64,000 nt of DNA from Rhizophlyctis rosea. Taxonomy: Eukaryota > Chytridiomycota > Chytridiomycetes > Rhizophlyctidales > Rhizophlyctidaceae. The position numbers were made by a program, and so were the translations under genes. Shown piece after piece: positions 11,188-22,735 of this stretch. The notes under the pieces are model-generated. The model did no database searches. It had not been told where the DNA came from and saw nothing but the letters and a program-made list of their open reading frames with translations. The number at the start of each line of letters is the position of its first letter. Within the stretch, counting starts at the first letter, position 1. The stretch covers positions 78,731-142,730 of the forward strand of contig JADGJC010000037.1 of the NCBI GenBank assembly GCA_027596075.1, written 5' to 3'.

Positions 11188-14100
11188 ATGCCCACCGCGA
11201 CCGGCCCTCAACAGGTCGGCACATTTCCTCAGCGGCCAGACTTCGGCACAAAGGGGAGGAGAATCAGCGTCATCTCAAACTTCTTCCCTCTTGTCTCGCA
11301 TCCGGATGTCGTGTATCAGTATGATGTTGAGGTGAGTGAACGGTTTCAAAGCTCTGCCGGCGAAATACCGGTGAAGGACTGCAAAGGCTTCCGAGTCGGA
11401 CTTGTGGTATGGGGGGCCGCAAAATCGAAGGAGCAGATTGCGCGCGATGAATTATTATGGACGTGAATTAGCTGTGGCATGGTATATGGCGAGCTTTGAT
11501 TGAGTCTTGCATTGATTGTGAACATATGATACTTGCTGCCAGCAAGCATGCGATAGATTCAAGGATGTGATCATCCCGGTGATCGACCAGGACTCGCCAG
11601 TGATCATTCACGGCCTTCCCTTCCATTCAATCAGGTTCAACCCGCCGTCCCTTCCCGAATCAACCAGCAAGTGTTCCAAGCGGCAACGAAGCAGTACGTC
11701 AAATTGAAGGACTCTGCCAAGTATCTGGTATGTGTGTCATCAGCAATCAATTTCTACATCGTCATTTTCAACAGCTGATGACGCCATTTTCAATGCAGGC
11801 GTACGACGGGAAGAAAATTGCCTATGCGCCAAAGCGTCTTCCCCTCCCAAACGACGAAACGGCCGAAGTGGAGATCGAGTTGCCGGAAGAGAGTGGCGGG
11901 AGGGCGCGTAATGGTGGAAGGTTAGTGTTTCCAAAAGTCGATTTTCCCAAACGATGAGGTTGAAGTCCTGACTATTTGCATATTCTGGTGCCTCCAGGAA
12001 ATTCCTTCTCTTCATCAAGTTCGCCGCAAAGGTCGACATGGCGAAGTTGGACGCCTTCGTGAATGGAAGACTTCGGGCAGGAGATGTCGTCCCTTTGGAA
12101 GCTGTCACGTATGTGTCCCTTTTCAGCCCTCCGTGACATTTCAATTCTTCCCTACTTTGTTCTGACATTCACGATCATGTTCACAGCGCAATGGAAGTAA
12201 TCCTCCGCCAATATCCCGCGCTGATCCCCGGATGTGTGGGTGTGGGTCAAGGCTTCTACCTCCGCAGCCTCTTCAACCCATCCGACCGCGACATCGCGAT
12301 CCGAGGCGCTGCCGAAGGATGGAGCGGCATGAAGTTTTCTGTCCGTCCTGGAATTCGCGGAATCCACCTCCTCGCTGACGTGGGCACGACTGCCTTCCGC
12401 AAAGCCGGTATGTACATTTGCCTTTCCTTGTGACCAACAATGCCTGTTCTAACCTTGCTGTCTCATCCACCAGGCAACCTAATCGACCTCACAGCCGACT
12501 TCCTGAACCTCCCCATCAAAGACGCCCACAGGTGGCCGCGATTCACCGACCGCCAACGCATCGTCCTCGAAAAGTCTTTCAAGAGCTTCAGGATCGTCAC
12601 GAACCACAACCGCGATTTTCGCAGGAAGTACCGCGTGAGCGGGATACACAACTACTCGGCCGACGAAACCAAATTCGAGATCGAGGAGGAAAACGGACAG
12701 AAAAGCAGAATGAGCGTCGCCGAGTACTTTCACAAAAAGTACAAGAAGCCGCTGGCGTTGCCGCACTTGCCTTGTGTTGTGGTTAATGGTGCGTTGGTGT
12801 TGTTTATGTTGCTCTGAATCAACGGCGACTCACACATTAAGCAGACAAGAAGACGTTCTTGCCTATGGAAGTGTGCGAGATGCTACCCGGGCAGAGGATT
12901 GTTCGGAAGTTGGATGAGGTTCAGACGGTATGTACGCGCATCGCTGCCAAAAACCATCCTGTTGGTTGAGCCCTTATCCTTTCATCCAGGCCGACATGAT
13001 CCGGATCGCGCAAAAGAAACCCGCCGAACGCCTCAACAGGATCATGCAAGGCGTCACGGCAATGGTCGGTCAAGCCAAGGTAGGCTGCCACACCATCTCC
13101 TTCCGTCCATACAACTCCCAACCAACAACTCTCATCACGCACCCACAACAGATCGACCCACGAACCCAACGCGCAACCCGCACCAACGAAACCCTCCAAG
13201 AATTCTCCCTCCGCGTTTCCGAAAACCCCGCCCACGTCGACGCCCGCATCCTCGAAGCCCCAACCATCATGTACAGCCCCGACTCCCGCCAAAACGCCTT
13301 CAAACCCTCCGACGGCGTCTGGAACCTCAAAGACAAAAAAGTCCACACGCCCCCACAACACTCCCTCCGGTACTGGTCCGTCCTCGTCATCAACGCCCGT
13401 GGCGACCCCATGTCCCGCAAAGTCGAAAACTTCATCCTCACCCTCGTGGATGTGTGCAAGAAGACGGGGTTGCCGATCTCGAATGGGGAGCCGACCATTC
13501 GCGGGTCGACGGGGAAGAATGTGGAGGATGATTTGAATAGGGCTGTGAGGGATGCGGCGGGGAGTGAGGGGAAGGAGGATTACGTGCAGTTGGTTGTTGT
13601 TGTGTTGCCGGATCGGGGGGCGGGGTTGTATAGTGAGATTAAGAGGGTTTCGGATACGATTTTGGGGATTCCGACGCAGTGTGTGCAGGAGACGCGTGAG
13701 TAGTTTTCGGAATATGATCAGAATTACCGAAGGCTGATAATCTCATAGACGTCGGCAAGCCTGCGGGAAAGCTTGTCCAATACTGCGCGAACGTCTGCTT
13801 GAAGATCAATGTCAAGGTCCGTGTCCTTCAGGCAATCCCAACACTCAATCACTTCCCACAAACTAAAATCACAACCAACCCTCAACAGCTCGGCGGCTAC
13901 AACGCCTGCCTTGAAAAAGTGTGCGACGTCTCGCAACTCCCCTACATCACCGAACAGCCAACGATGGTCATCGGTGCCGACGTGTGCCAACCCGGCCCGA
14001 TGGACCAAGCCAAACCAACCATTACGGCGATGGTTGGTGAGTTAACCTTGAAAAAAACGCTGTGCAGGGAGTTGCATCAAACAAATTGACTATATGGATA

Positions 14101-15265
14101 TCCCAAACAGGTTCGATGAACATCCAGTGCACGGAATACAAAACCACGACAAGCTTGCAACACCCGCCTCCAGGCAAGAAGCACGACGACGTCATCCAAA
14201 AAATCACCGAAATGACCGCTGAACTCCTCCGCGAGTTCTACCGTCAGAACAAAGTCGTAAGTGTTCTCACACCACATCTCTTCGTCTCCAAAGCTATTAA
14301 GCTCTCATGACATCTCTCCCCACACAGCTCCCCTCCCGCATCCTCATCTACCGCAACGGCCTCTCGGACGGCCAATTCGCCCCCGTCCGAGACTTCGAAG
14401 TCGCCGGCATCCTCCTCGCCTGCCGTCAAATGAAATTCGAACCGAAACTGACGTACGTCGTCGCGCAGCGACGCCACAGCGCGCGGTTCTTCCCGCTCAT
14501 GGGGCAGGGTGATCGGAGTGGGAACGTGCAGGCGGGAACGGTGGTTGATACGGGGGTTGTGCATCCTACGCAGTTTGGTGAGGAGATGTCTTCTGTGAGC
14601 AGTCTTGTAGGGTGCACGCTGACGGGTCTTTGTGTTCCCAGACTTTTACTTGAATGCGCATGCTGGGTTGCAGGGTACCAGTCGTCCGACGCACTGTGAG
14701 TATGGCTGAGTGCGCCCGTTTGTGGACCTTCATATGGTGCTTTCGGAGGTTGAACTTTGTTTCCCTTCCGTCCCAATACAGACCGCGTCCTCTACGACGA
14801 CTTCCACTTCACCGCCGACGACCTCCAAGACCTCACTTACAAGCTCTCCTACCTCTTCCCGCGCTGCACTCGCTCCGTCAGTCTCTGTGCCCCGGTGGTA
14901 CGTCGTCGCAACTTCCGTGTAAAGTTAGCCATCCAACCCTGCCAAGCTTTCCTAACACTCTTTTACAGTACCAAGCCTCCCTCGCCGCCCAACGCGAACG
15001 CACCCACTTTAAAGACACGGACTGGTCCGAATCCGGATCCAGCAGCTCCAGTGCCGTGAATGCGGAACAGCAGGCCGCTGTGATGGAGGCGCATGCTCGG
15101 TGGGTAAAATTTCATTCCCTGCTCTTTTCCAAATGTTTCTGCTTACACCACGTTCATCAGCGTTCGCACTGCGCTCAAGACTCGCATGTACTACAGTGGG
15201 TGTGGATGGCTCCATCCTTCTCTGACTTGCGCCGCCTTCTGATCCCTTTCTCCTTCGCAGTGTGA
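11188..15265 (+). CDS. AGO: Argonaute (N, PAZ, MID, PIWI), predicted slicer-inactive
   Basis: Eighteen exons can be joined in phase: 11188-11331, 11635-11727, 11799-11920, 11998-12108, 12187-12407, 12474-12788, 12845-12927, 12990-13079, 13152-13695, 13749-13816, 13889-14036, 14111-14256, 14328-14577, 14642-14695, 14782-14897, 14969-15099, 15161-15195 and 15261-15265, giving 891 residues, normal for eukaryotic AGO. The N domain opens with VISNFFPL; PAZ is marked by VAEYFHKKYKKPL and LPCVVVN; MID contains YVQLVVVVLPD; PIWI runs from VIGADV to the C-terminus LKTRMYYM. Aligned by eye to human AGO2, the catalytic tetrad is D628, D673 (for Glu), N705 (for Asp, in IYRNGLSDG) and S839 (for His, in VYQASLAA). 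Guide binding should be kept; target cleavage is probably lost. Intron 1 (303 nt) is several times longer than the others. Confidence 0.95.
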
Positions 15266-15827
15266 GCACATCCTGCCACTTCTTTGCTAAAGTTCGACAA
15301 CAACCCATCCCTTGCGACAAGAATATTCGTATAATGCGATGCGAACTTGGGGAAGAGAGATTAGTGCTTGTTTCTGCGTGTTGCAGTTTTGTGTTTTTCT
15401 TTGTGTAAATAGTTTTTGCGGTGCGGGTTCAGATTAGGGTGTTAGATTTTTTGCAGTTTTTTTTTATGCTGATGCTTTTGTGCGTGTATTGTTATTGCGC
15501 GATGTTTTGTAGATGTTGTGCTTTTTGAATGTGGAATGTGTTTGACTTTTGCTGTTTAAGGTTTTGCGCCCATTTTCGCTACATGCAAAGCTGCCCTGCA
15601 TGTCATGAGAGAAAGTCTGGACTTGCCTATCTTCGGGCATCATTTGAGTCCAGCGTAACATATCAAACGCCAACACGGCATCACCCCACGACAACGTCAA
15701 GAACTATTCTCTCGTGCCCTACACTTCAATTATAGCATCATTTCGCGTCGGGAGAACCTTCACAATCCAAGGCCGCACCACCCTCCCGTCCCAAATCCAG
15801 CCCTATCAGTACACACTCCATCATTTC
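15266..15827. other. Convergent 3' region between Argonaute and F-box-like copy 1
   Basis: T-rich sequence at 15330-15560, with several TTTT runs and TTTGTGT motifs, is likely Argonaute 3' UTR. No gene is seen. Confidence 0.5.
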
Positions 15828-17068
15828 TTACTCCAAAGTCATATACGGGGGCCTCACCAACGGCGGAGGTGGCAGACCGTTATATGGACCCAACTTCCAC
15901 AACCTCTTCCGATCCTGAATCTCCTTCACCGTGTACTTCCCCACCCTCGCAATATCCTCCAGAAAGTCCTCATCCCCAAGGAAATGACACACAAAGAGGA
16001 AGTCTTTCGTGAACCATTGGACGTGCAGTTTGCCTTCGTACCGGCTGAAGATTTCGATCAGGGATTGTTTGAAGCTGGGGAGTGGCGAAGAGGAATTGAA
16101 ACTATCAGAAACGATATGTGGTGCGATGTACCCGAATGGGTTTTTTCACCGCATTACAAGGTTATGGAACTTGCTCCTTACCGCTGGTATTCCTCCGCTT
16201 TAGATTCCCGTACAGATTTCATGTATATCATCAGATTCTGCCAATTGTGAGCTTGAGTAAGGAACGACACGTAAGACTGGGATGCATTCTGAGCCAGGTG
16301 GAATAAGCCGATGTTTGGGCACCGGATGGACGAGATGGAGTGAGAGATGCTGCCAATTTGAACCCATGTCTCCTGTTCAGTATATCGGATTGCGGACAAG
16401 ACGGCGTCAAGGACGATTGTTATGGGGATTTTGCGGGTGTCGCGGGCTGATTCGAGTTTAGTGAGAAGGTGTTGAATGGTTGGGAAGAGGCCTCCGTATG
16501 CTGGTGGGAGGGTGCGACGGATGAGGAGAGGGCTGTTCATTAGCGCTGAGTGGAGGCGGCGGTTGAGGAGGATGAGGGTGGTCCAGCCTTTCCATTCAGT
16601 GATGAGGAGGTAGTGGGTGAATATGTGCCAGAGAATCTCGTCTGGGAAAGGGCAGGGAGGCGCATTGGTGATGTTGGGTGAAGGATTGTTTGTAGGGGTT
16701 TCTGTGTATCGCAAGGTGTAATAAGCGGGCAAGAGAGAATTAGCGCACAGACCATTGCGGTACGGATGAACGAGTCGTCCTGTGTAAACGTCCGCGCACC
16801 CGCAAGCGTCATACCTGGCTTCGATCCAAGGGTTTCCGGATCTTTCAAAATCAAAGGTGGCGGGTACGGCGGTCTTCCAGGAACAGGGATCCTATCCTTG
16901 AGCTGTATCGTCGGCCGTCAGCGGCAAGTCAATCCTGTCGAAGGGGTATGCGAAACGCACCTCCCGCACTTTAGCAGCAAGAGCTTGTAACTCGATGGTC
17001 AGCCATAATATGACTAGTATCAAGATGTAGATGACGGCAAGGAGGATGATGTCTTTTGTTGAGAGCAT
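15828..17068 (-). CDS. Membrane-anchored F-box-like family, copy 1
   Basis: Exons 17068-16961, 16902-16815, 16779-16182 and 16074-15828 join in phase to 346 residues. Exon 1 encodes a start plus one hydrophobic helix ending LWLTIELQALAAKVRE, predicting a membrane anchor. Exons 2-3 encode a Pro-rich linker. Then comes FPDEILWHIFTHYL followed by a Leu-rich helix and NRRLHSAL, an F-box-like pattern. Next is the block shared by all copies, LIRRTLPPAYGGLFPTIQHL and SAIRYTE. Exon 4 encodes FKQSLIEIFSRYE, QWFTKDFL and DIARVGKYTVKEIQD. Intron 2 as drawn is only 35 nt; a later acceptor before ETPTNNP gives a 106-nt intron and also keeps the frame. Function is not known; if the F-box works, it would recruit SKP1-Cullin ligase at a membrane. 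Confidence 0.7.
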
Positions 17069-19510
17069 GGCCTGCGTGGAAAGCAAGCTATGATAATGAT
17101 GGAAAGACAGTATTGACAGTAGTAGAATGCTGTGAAACAAATAGAATAGCAAAAGGTTGGGAAAGTGGGGAAGCAGAAGGGAGAAGGGGGAGTGGAAGGG
17201 TGTGGTCGAGTACTTCAAAGGTCACTATGACAGTATCAGAGGGACAAGTGGCGCAGCAAGTTACAGAATCACATCACGGTCATCACTAAGTTCACTACAC
17301 ATGTGACACAGACACCGCATCTACACTATCTACAAACGCTACTAGCGTTGGCTCTGCCACCAATGACGCATCCCACCGGCACCGCCAACGAAAGCAGCGC
17401 GCTCCTATTACTTCCTATTGGGCGATTGCCTGGACCTCTCTCAGCTTCTCTGCTTGCGGCCACGCAAAAGAATGCTCGGACTCTGCAAAGTCAGCATAAA
17501 CAGTATTATGCGCATCCTTGGGTCGGGAACTGGATCTGCCGATTGACTTGAAAAATCTGATCGTTGTTGGCGGTAAATCCGTCGACATCCCAAAACCAAC
17601 CATGTGCCCAATGAGCGGATAGAAGCTACTTCTGGAAGCTAGTCATATGTACTTGACAAACCTCCCTGCAGGTTGCGATTCTCTAGAGCTGCAGTCGGGG
17701 CATTCTGATGTAACTGAACAAATGTGGCCTTCACATCTCTGCCGACGAAAGCATCTGCGCGTGACGGCAAGATTCATTTGGCGTGCGCGGTGCTGGAAAC
17801 AAAATAATGGATGTACACTTTGCGCTGGCGATTGGGCTTCCGTCAATGGCTTGAAGGAGGATACTGCATAAGAACCAAATTGAGGGCACTTGGGGCCTAT
17901 GCAGCGATGGGAACTGCAGAACAGAAACGTAGCACCTGGTTGTGTTGCAAACATGCATGTTTCACTCGAGTGAAGTTTCTCAAGCACTGCCCGCATGGTG
18001 ATGCATCCATACTATCCATGATGTGCCGATGCGTTCCTTTTCGCCCTCCGGACACCTTGCGTGAGCGGATATGTATCGTCAGCAAGCAACCATGGCCATA
18101 AAAGTACTCAATCGTGACATTCGCATATGTCTTCTACACCCGTAAGCGCGGGGGTACCCACTGTGTGGTTCATCACAGATAACCATAATTACAACCATGG
18201 TTGCCTGAAGGGCAGTCATTTAAGTGCCAATCACAACGGCAAGCACCGAGGTCTAGAGATTGAAACACTATTGGGGATGTAAGCGAATCAAGAGAGGTCG
18301 GAATGTGGGTTTTCTTGCCACGCAGATTTCATCCGGGACCGCAAGCGCGCACAACTTTTTTCTTCGTTATCATGCACGCTTGCTGTTTCAAAGCACAACT
18401 TAGCATCGAGTCGAGAGGAAAAGAACGCCGGCTTGTACAAGATCTGGGCAAAAATATCCGCTGTATGCTGACCATCCTGCATATCCACGTACCATTATAT
18501 GCGAAATTCAATGTGAAGGGCCCATTGAACTGGTGTCAGTTGTAGGCGTTAGTACTGAAAACTTGGAGTCAATGCTGAACAGGCGTGGTTATTGCAGAAC
18601 ACTCTGTAGTTGAGCTTTGAAGCTTTTGGGTAGCTTACACAGAAAAGCCACACCTATCACCTACTTCAACTGACGACGTTTGTTCGCGCTTGACAGCAAC
18701 TCCTACAGGACCCTCTTCATTTGACAGCTGCCTCTTCCGTTATTCTTGTGGCTACAAGCGGCGTCCGGTAGTTATCGCTGAAAACTGACACGGGTTCAAT
18801 GAGCCCTATGTGAGCTTTTTCTTGTTGTCGTTTTCTTATCGTCTCCAATGCAAAAGAAACAGGACTTTCCTGCCCTTTTAGGCAACATGCATCTTATACT
18901 ACGGCTGAAACTGACGCAAATCGAAGACAATAACCTATCGGTGCAGTGATGACGGGTGGACACCCCAGAGAGCATCGAAGTCGAAAACTCTTGTAGATTG
19001 GTCAACCAAATCTTGCCAGGGACATCCAATACTCGCGATTTTCCATTCTGTCAAAATAGCGTGTGATGCCGGCATTCAGATCCTTACTTCCGTAGAAGGA
19101 CCAACACCACGAAATCTCCATCACACTCCTCGCAATTTGCACTTGTCACAGTGCGACGAATACATTGAGAGAGAGTCGGGACGAGAACCACTGGCTAGTC
19201 CACTAGTCGTAAACAGCATATTTGCAATGAGTTATGTTTTGAAAGGAGATCTCCAGATCCTGTGCATTTCAGATCCTGTGCGATTCCTGTGCACTTCCTC
19301 CAATCCCCGCATGGTTCTTGTATATATGATGTTTCCGAAAAATGTGAAAGGTTTGCTATTGAGTTTGACGTTTGCACAAGCCCATGTTCAGGACAATCCT
19401 CAAGTCCCATGCTGCAAGGTTAGAAACCGGCCTGACGCTGTTTTACCTATTTCTTACTTCTTTCCATCGCACCTATTTACCTGTCGGACCTACTGGACCT
19501 ATCTAGTGAA
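17069..19510. other. Intergenic with diverged repeat, no clear gene
   Basis: A minus-strand frame at 17415-17603 looks weakly coding but has no other support. About 17930-18270 resembles segments at 20735-21000 and 21470-21740 (shared ATGCATGTTTC, a CCATCACAGA-like motif and a GGGCAGTC...TTCAAGTG-like motif), suggesting a duplicated unit between family copies. Confidence 0.45.
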
Positions 19511-20178
19511 TCATTTTTGTTCCTGCATCTCTTTAGCCGTGTACCCTCCACCCCATCCAACATCCCTAAAGAAAGCCTCGTCGCCCAGACCATGACACGC
19601 GAGTGACAAGTCTTTGGTAAACCACTGGACGTGGTTGTCCGGCTCGTAACGCCTGAAAATTTGGATGATGGAATCCTTGAACCTTGAGGGGAAGGAGAAG
19701 TTTGAGTCAATATTGACGGGGGAAAATGTAGCGACACACTCAACAAACCCACCGTTGGTACTCCTCCGACTGCGTACCACAAACACCCCGAACAGACTTC
19801 ATATGCAAAATTACATTCTCCCATTCACGCGCATAACTCCCATAATACACCCTCGCAGGGTGGAAGATGATCTGAGCCAGAAGGAACAACCCCACATTCG
19901 CCCCCCCTCCGCGAAGAGAAATGAAAAGCCCCTCAAGACGACGGAGCTGTTTCCAATCCTCATTCTCCGTATACCGAATCGCAGACATGACGCTGTCAAG
20001 CACGTTTAAGATTGCGCTTCGGCGAGTTTCCCGGGTGTTGCAGAAACGCGTGATGAGGTATTGGATGGCTGGGAAGATGCCTCCGTATGCTGGTGGGAGG
20101 GTGCGACGGATGAGGAGGGTGCTGGTTGTTAATGATGAGTGGAGGAGGAGGAGGGTGGTCCAGCCGTTCCATTTGGTA
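19511..20178 (-). pseudogene. F-box-like family copy 2, 3' portion
   Basis: The frame is open from STKWNGWTTLLLL through LIRRTLPPAYGGIFPAIQ, SAIRYTENEDW and SEEYQR. A GTGGGT donor at 19753-19758 and a TCAAG acceptor then lead to FKDSIIQIFRRYEPDNH, VQWFTKDL and GGYTAKEMQEQK, ending at 19511. The donor phase and the C-terminal exon match the intact copies. The N-terminal anchor, linker and first half of the F-box motif are missing upstream on this strand; equivalent sequence lies on the opposite strand directly next to it (20179-20625). The copy is therefore broken in the middle of the F-box motif. Confidence 0.75.
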
Positions 20179-20625
20179 CTGTGGCTAATTATCGAGTTAC
20201 AACTTCTGGCTGCGACAGTGCGGAAGGTGTTATTTCTCAAGCTTCTTTACAGTTTGACCCGACGCTCACACCGATATATGCAGCTCAAAGATGCTCGAAA
20301 GGAAGAAACGGAGGCTCTCACAAGTTTGAAGACTGAACAGCATACGATGTTGATGAAGGAGGATACGGAAACCTTTGACACGAAGTCAGGGTCTCACAGG
20401 AAGATAGTGTCGGAAAGGGGAAAGCTTCCAACAGACGATCGTCCATCCGAGTCCGACTCGGAAGCGGAATCCGCAACCAAACCGCCACCCTCCTCCAATC
20501 CTTCTTCACCACTAACACCTGTGACGAACACTTCATCAACCCACAACATCACCACCCCTCAATGTCCCTTCCCCGACGAAATCCTCTGGACCATCTTCGC
20601 CCACTACCTGCGAGCGTCTGAAAGC
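20179..20625 (+). pseudogene. F-box-like family copy 2, 5' portion, inverted
   Basis: The segment starts abruptly in the anchor exon (LWLIIELQLLAATVRK, compare LWLTIELQALAAKVRE of copy 1). It then has a donor-like GTGTTA, a 57-nt possible intron and CAG before LKDARKEETEAL, matching the LKD start of exon 2 in copy 1. An acidic and Pro-rich linker follows, then CPFPDEILWTIFAHYLRAS, after which the similarity stops and unrelated sequence (SILRLEENA) follows. The break falls at the residue where the minus-strand 3' portion begins. The first part of the anchor exon, with its start codon, is also missing. Confidence 0.7.
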
Positions 20626-22735
20626 ATTTTAAGGCTTGAAGAAAATGCAGCGTGCAGCGTTGGAAAACTTGGGAACTATGGAAGGGGAGATACTGTAGAG
20701 CATTCACAGTGAATACACCAAAATCAATGGACCACAAAAAATGCATGTTTCGCTCAGGTGGACTTAAAGAAGCGCCGCCCGCATTGTTGAAGGTTCGCCG
20801 ATGCCGATGCTTCGCTTCTTGCCCTGATGACCCCATTGTGAACGAACCGTTATCGTCTGCAACCATGGTCTTGAGCTCTCATAGGGCAAAGCAGGCAGTT
20901 CTACACTCTTTCCACGGTACTCCGTATGGTCCAGCACCGAGATTCATAGCCACAATAATGGACTTGTGATGCGCAGTCATTGGGTTAAATAGGTGTATGA
21001 AGGTTTGAATGCGGCACGAGTTAACAGATGGAGACGATGGCGTCACAGGTGTGCAAGAAAGCAAAAGTGACCGATCACATACCCTGGTCGTGATCTACTC
21101 TGAACCATTACCATGCAAAGTGTTGTGATTTGAATGAGTCAGCTCCAACTGCGGTCCCTCAGAAACCGAAGTGAGCGATTACCTTATCCAGTGCACAGCA
21201 ACGTTGCCGTGCATCATGGAACCTTGAGGTGCAAATAGGACCGCGGAGTTGCATCGATGATTTCCCAATGCGTTGAACAAGTCGCACGGGAAACTTTACA
21301 AAGTCAGCCCATGTTCCTCGATGCCACCAGTCCTCCGAAACTTCCGAAGTTTGAATTTGTATGCTTTACGAGAATGGACTGTCCACATTGTTCAACCATG
21401 ACGCTTCTTCCAATCCTGGTTAGAGTCCACTTGTACTTGTAGTGAAATGCCTGGAACAGTTGAATGCATTAGTAGGGTGTAGTGGAACCCGCCACTCGCA
21501 GGCTGAAAGGTCCACCATATACCGAAGTTCCGGATGCTCTCACTTTTTGCCCTCCTGGACCTTTCATTGGAGAACAAGCATCCTCGGCATTCGTGAACTA
21601 AATGAGCATCCAACCATGTGAGCAAAACGAGCACTGGTGAGTTGTGGTCCATCACAGAGAATTGTAACCACAAACATGATGGGCAGTCGTTCAAGTGGCA
21701 AATCATAAGGGCAGAGATGGGTGTACAGATCTAAGTGCGCTATAATCGATGGTCACAACAGTGTTTTGAGAGAAGTTGGATGGTGGAATGGGTTGCCACC
21801 TAGATGATACCTTGTAATTGAGAGACCATACATTTGTATTTTCCCAGCACCATGAAATACCGCTACGTGTGATGCATGGTTGGCGATGGATTCCAAGGAG
21901 AGGAAAGACGGGTTGTACAAGTAGTCATCGGCTATGCCAATCTGCCCTCTCACATGGTTGTAAGATGCCCAGAGAGCCATGATGTAATCGCTGCATTGTT
22001 GACCATTCCTTTTTGTATTAATGCTGAAGTATCCAACCAAACGGAACAGCATTTGTCTTGGGGTGCGATCCAGTGCCCATACGCATGGCGGCTATGGTTT
22101 CAAGCCGAGGGCGATGAAAAATAAAGAATAGCAATGACGGTGACGGATGGCAGCAAAGTGCTCAAAATCGCGTCTCAGTGTGAATTGGTGCACCGCATCT
22201 GTTCAAGACATTCATCCGTCTTCCAGATATTTTCGTCTTTGTGTACATGGTATGCGCGCGTTGAACTTTTCACCGTGGCGAAGCCGCTAGCCCCATTAAT
22301 TTGGTAGTTATGCTACTCTTGGCGCTTTGAGTGACCATTTGCGCCTTCTAGCTTTGGCGAGTTAGCAATACTATGTTGCTTGGCTTTACTTTTTGCCAAT
22401 GCATGGGATTTCGGACGCAGACTCATTCTCACTCACCTTCCACGATGTGATGACTCAAGGGAGTTTTTGTTTGGTAACTTTACTCTTGACGCTTGCTTTC
22501 GCAATACTCGCAATGGTGAACAATAGTCTGAAACAACAGTCTGTGTATCCAATCACGCGGGTCCTGACTCCACCCAGTGGCCTGCGCCACCAAATGGCAA
22601 ATGCACAGCAATCGTGCAACACCCCCTTCCAATTTCCCCACCAGAGTATTTCTTGATCCTTCTCCACCCTTTTCTAACTAGTCCAAACGGTCGTAGCTTT
22701 CGCGCGCTCCTTGTTGTTTGCATAGATACGACGAT
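20626..22735. other. Intergenic with two diverged repeat units
   Basis: 20735-21000 and 21470-21740 resemble each other and 17930-18270 in patches. The match between the first and last seems to continue into 18270-18490 versus 21750-22030 (GGTTGTACAAG-type and CTGTTGACCAT-type motifs). No gene is supported. The final 100 bases are probably the promoter of copy 3. Confidence 0.45.

Noticed and set aside
12899..13531. Arg/His/Pro-rich plus-strand frame of 210 codons in the Argonaute gene
   Set aside because: Out-of-frame shadow of Argonaute exons 7-9, produced by C-rich codons.
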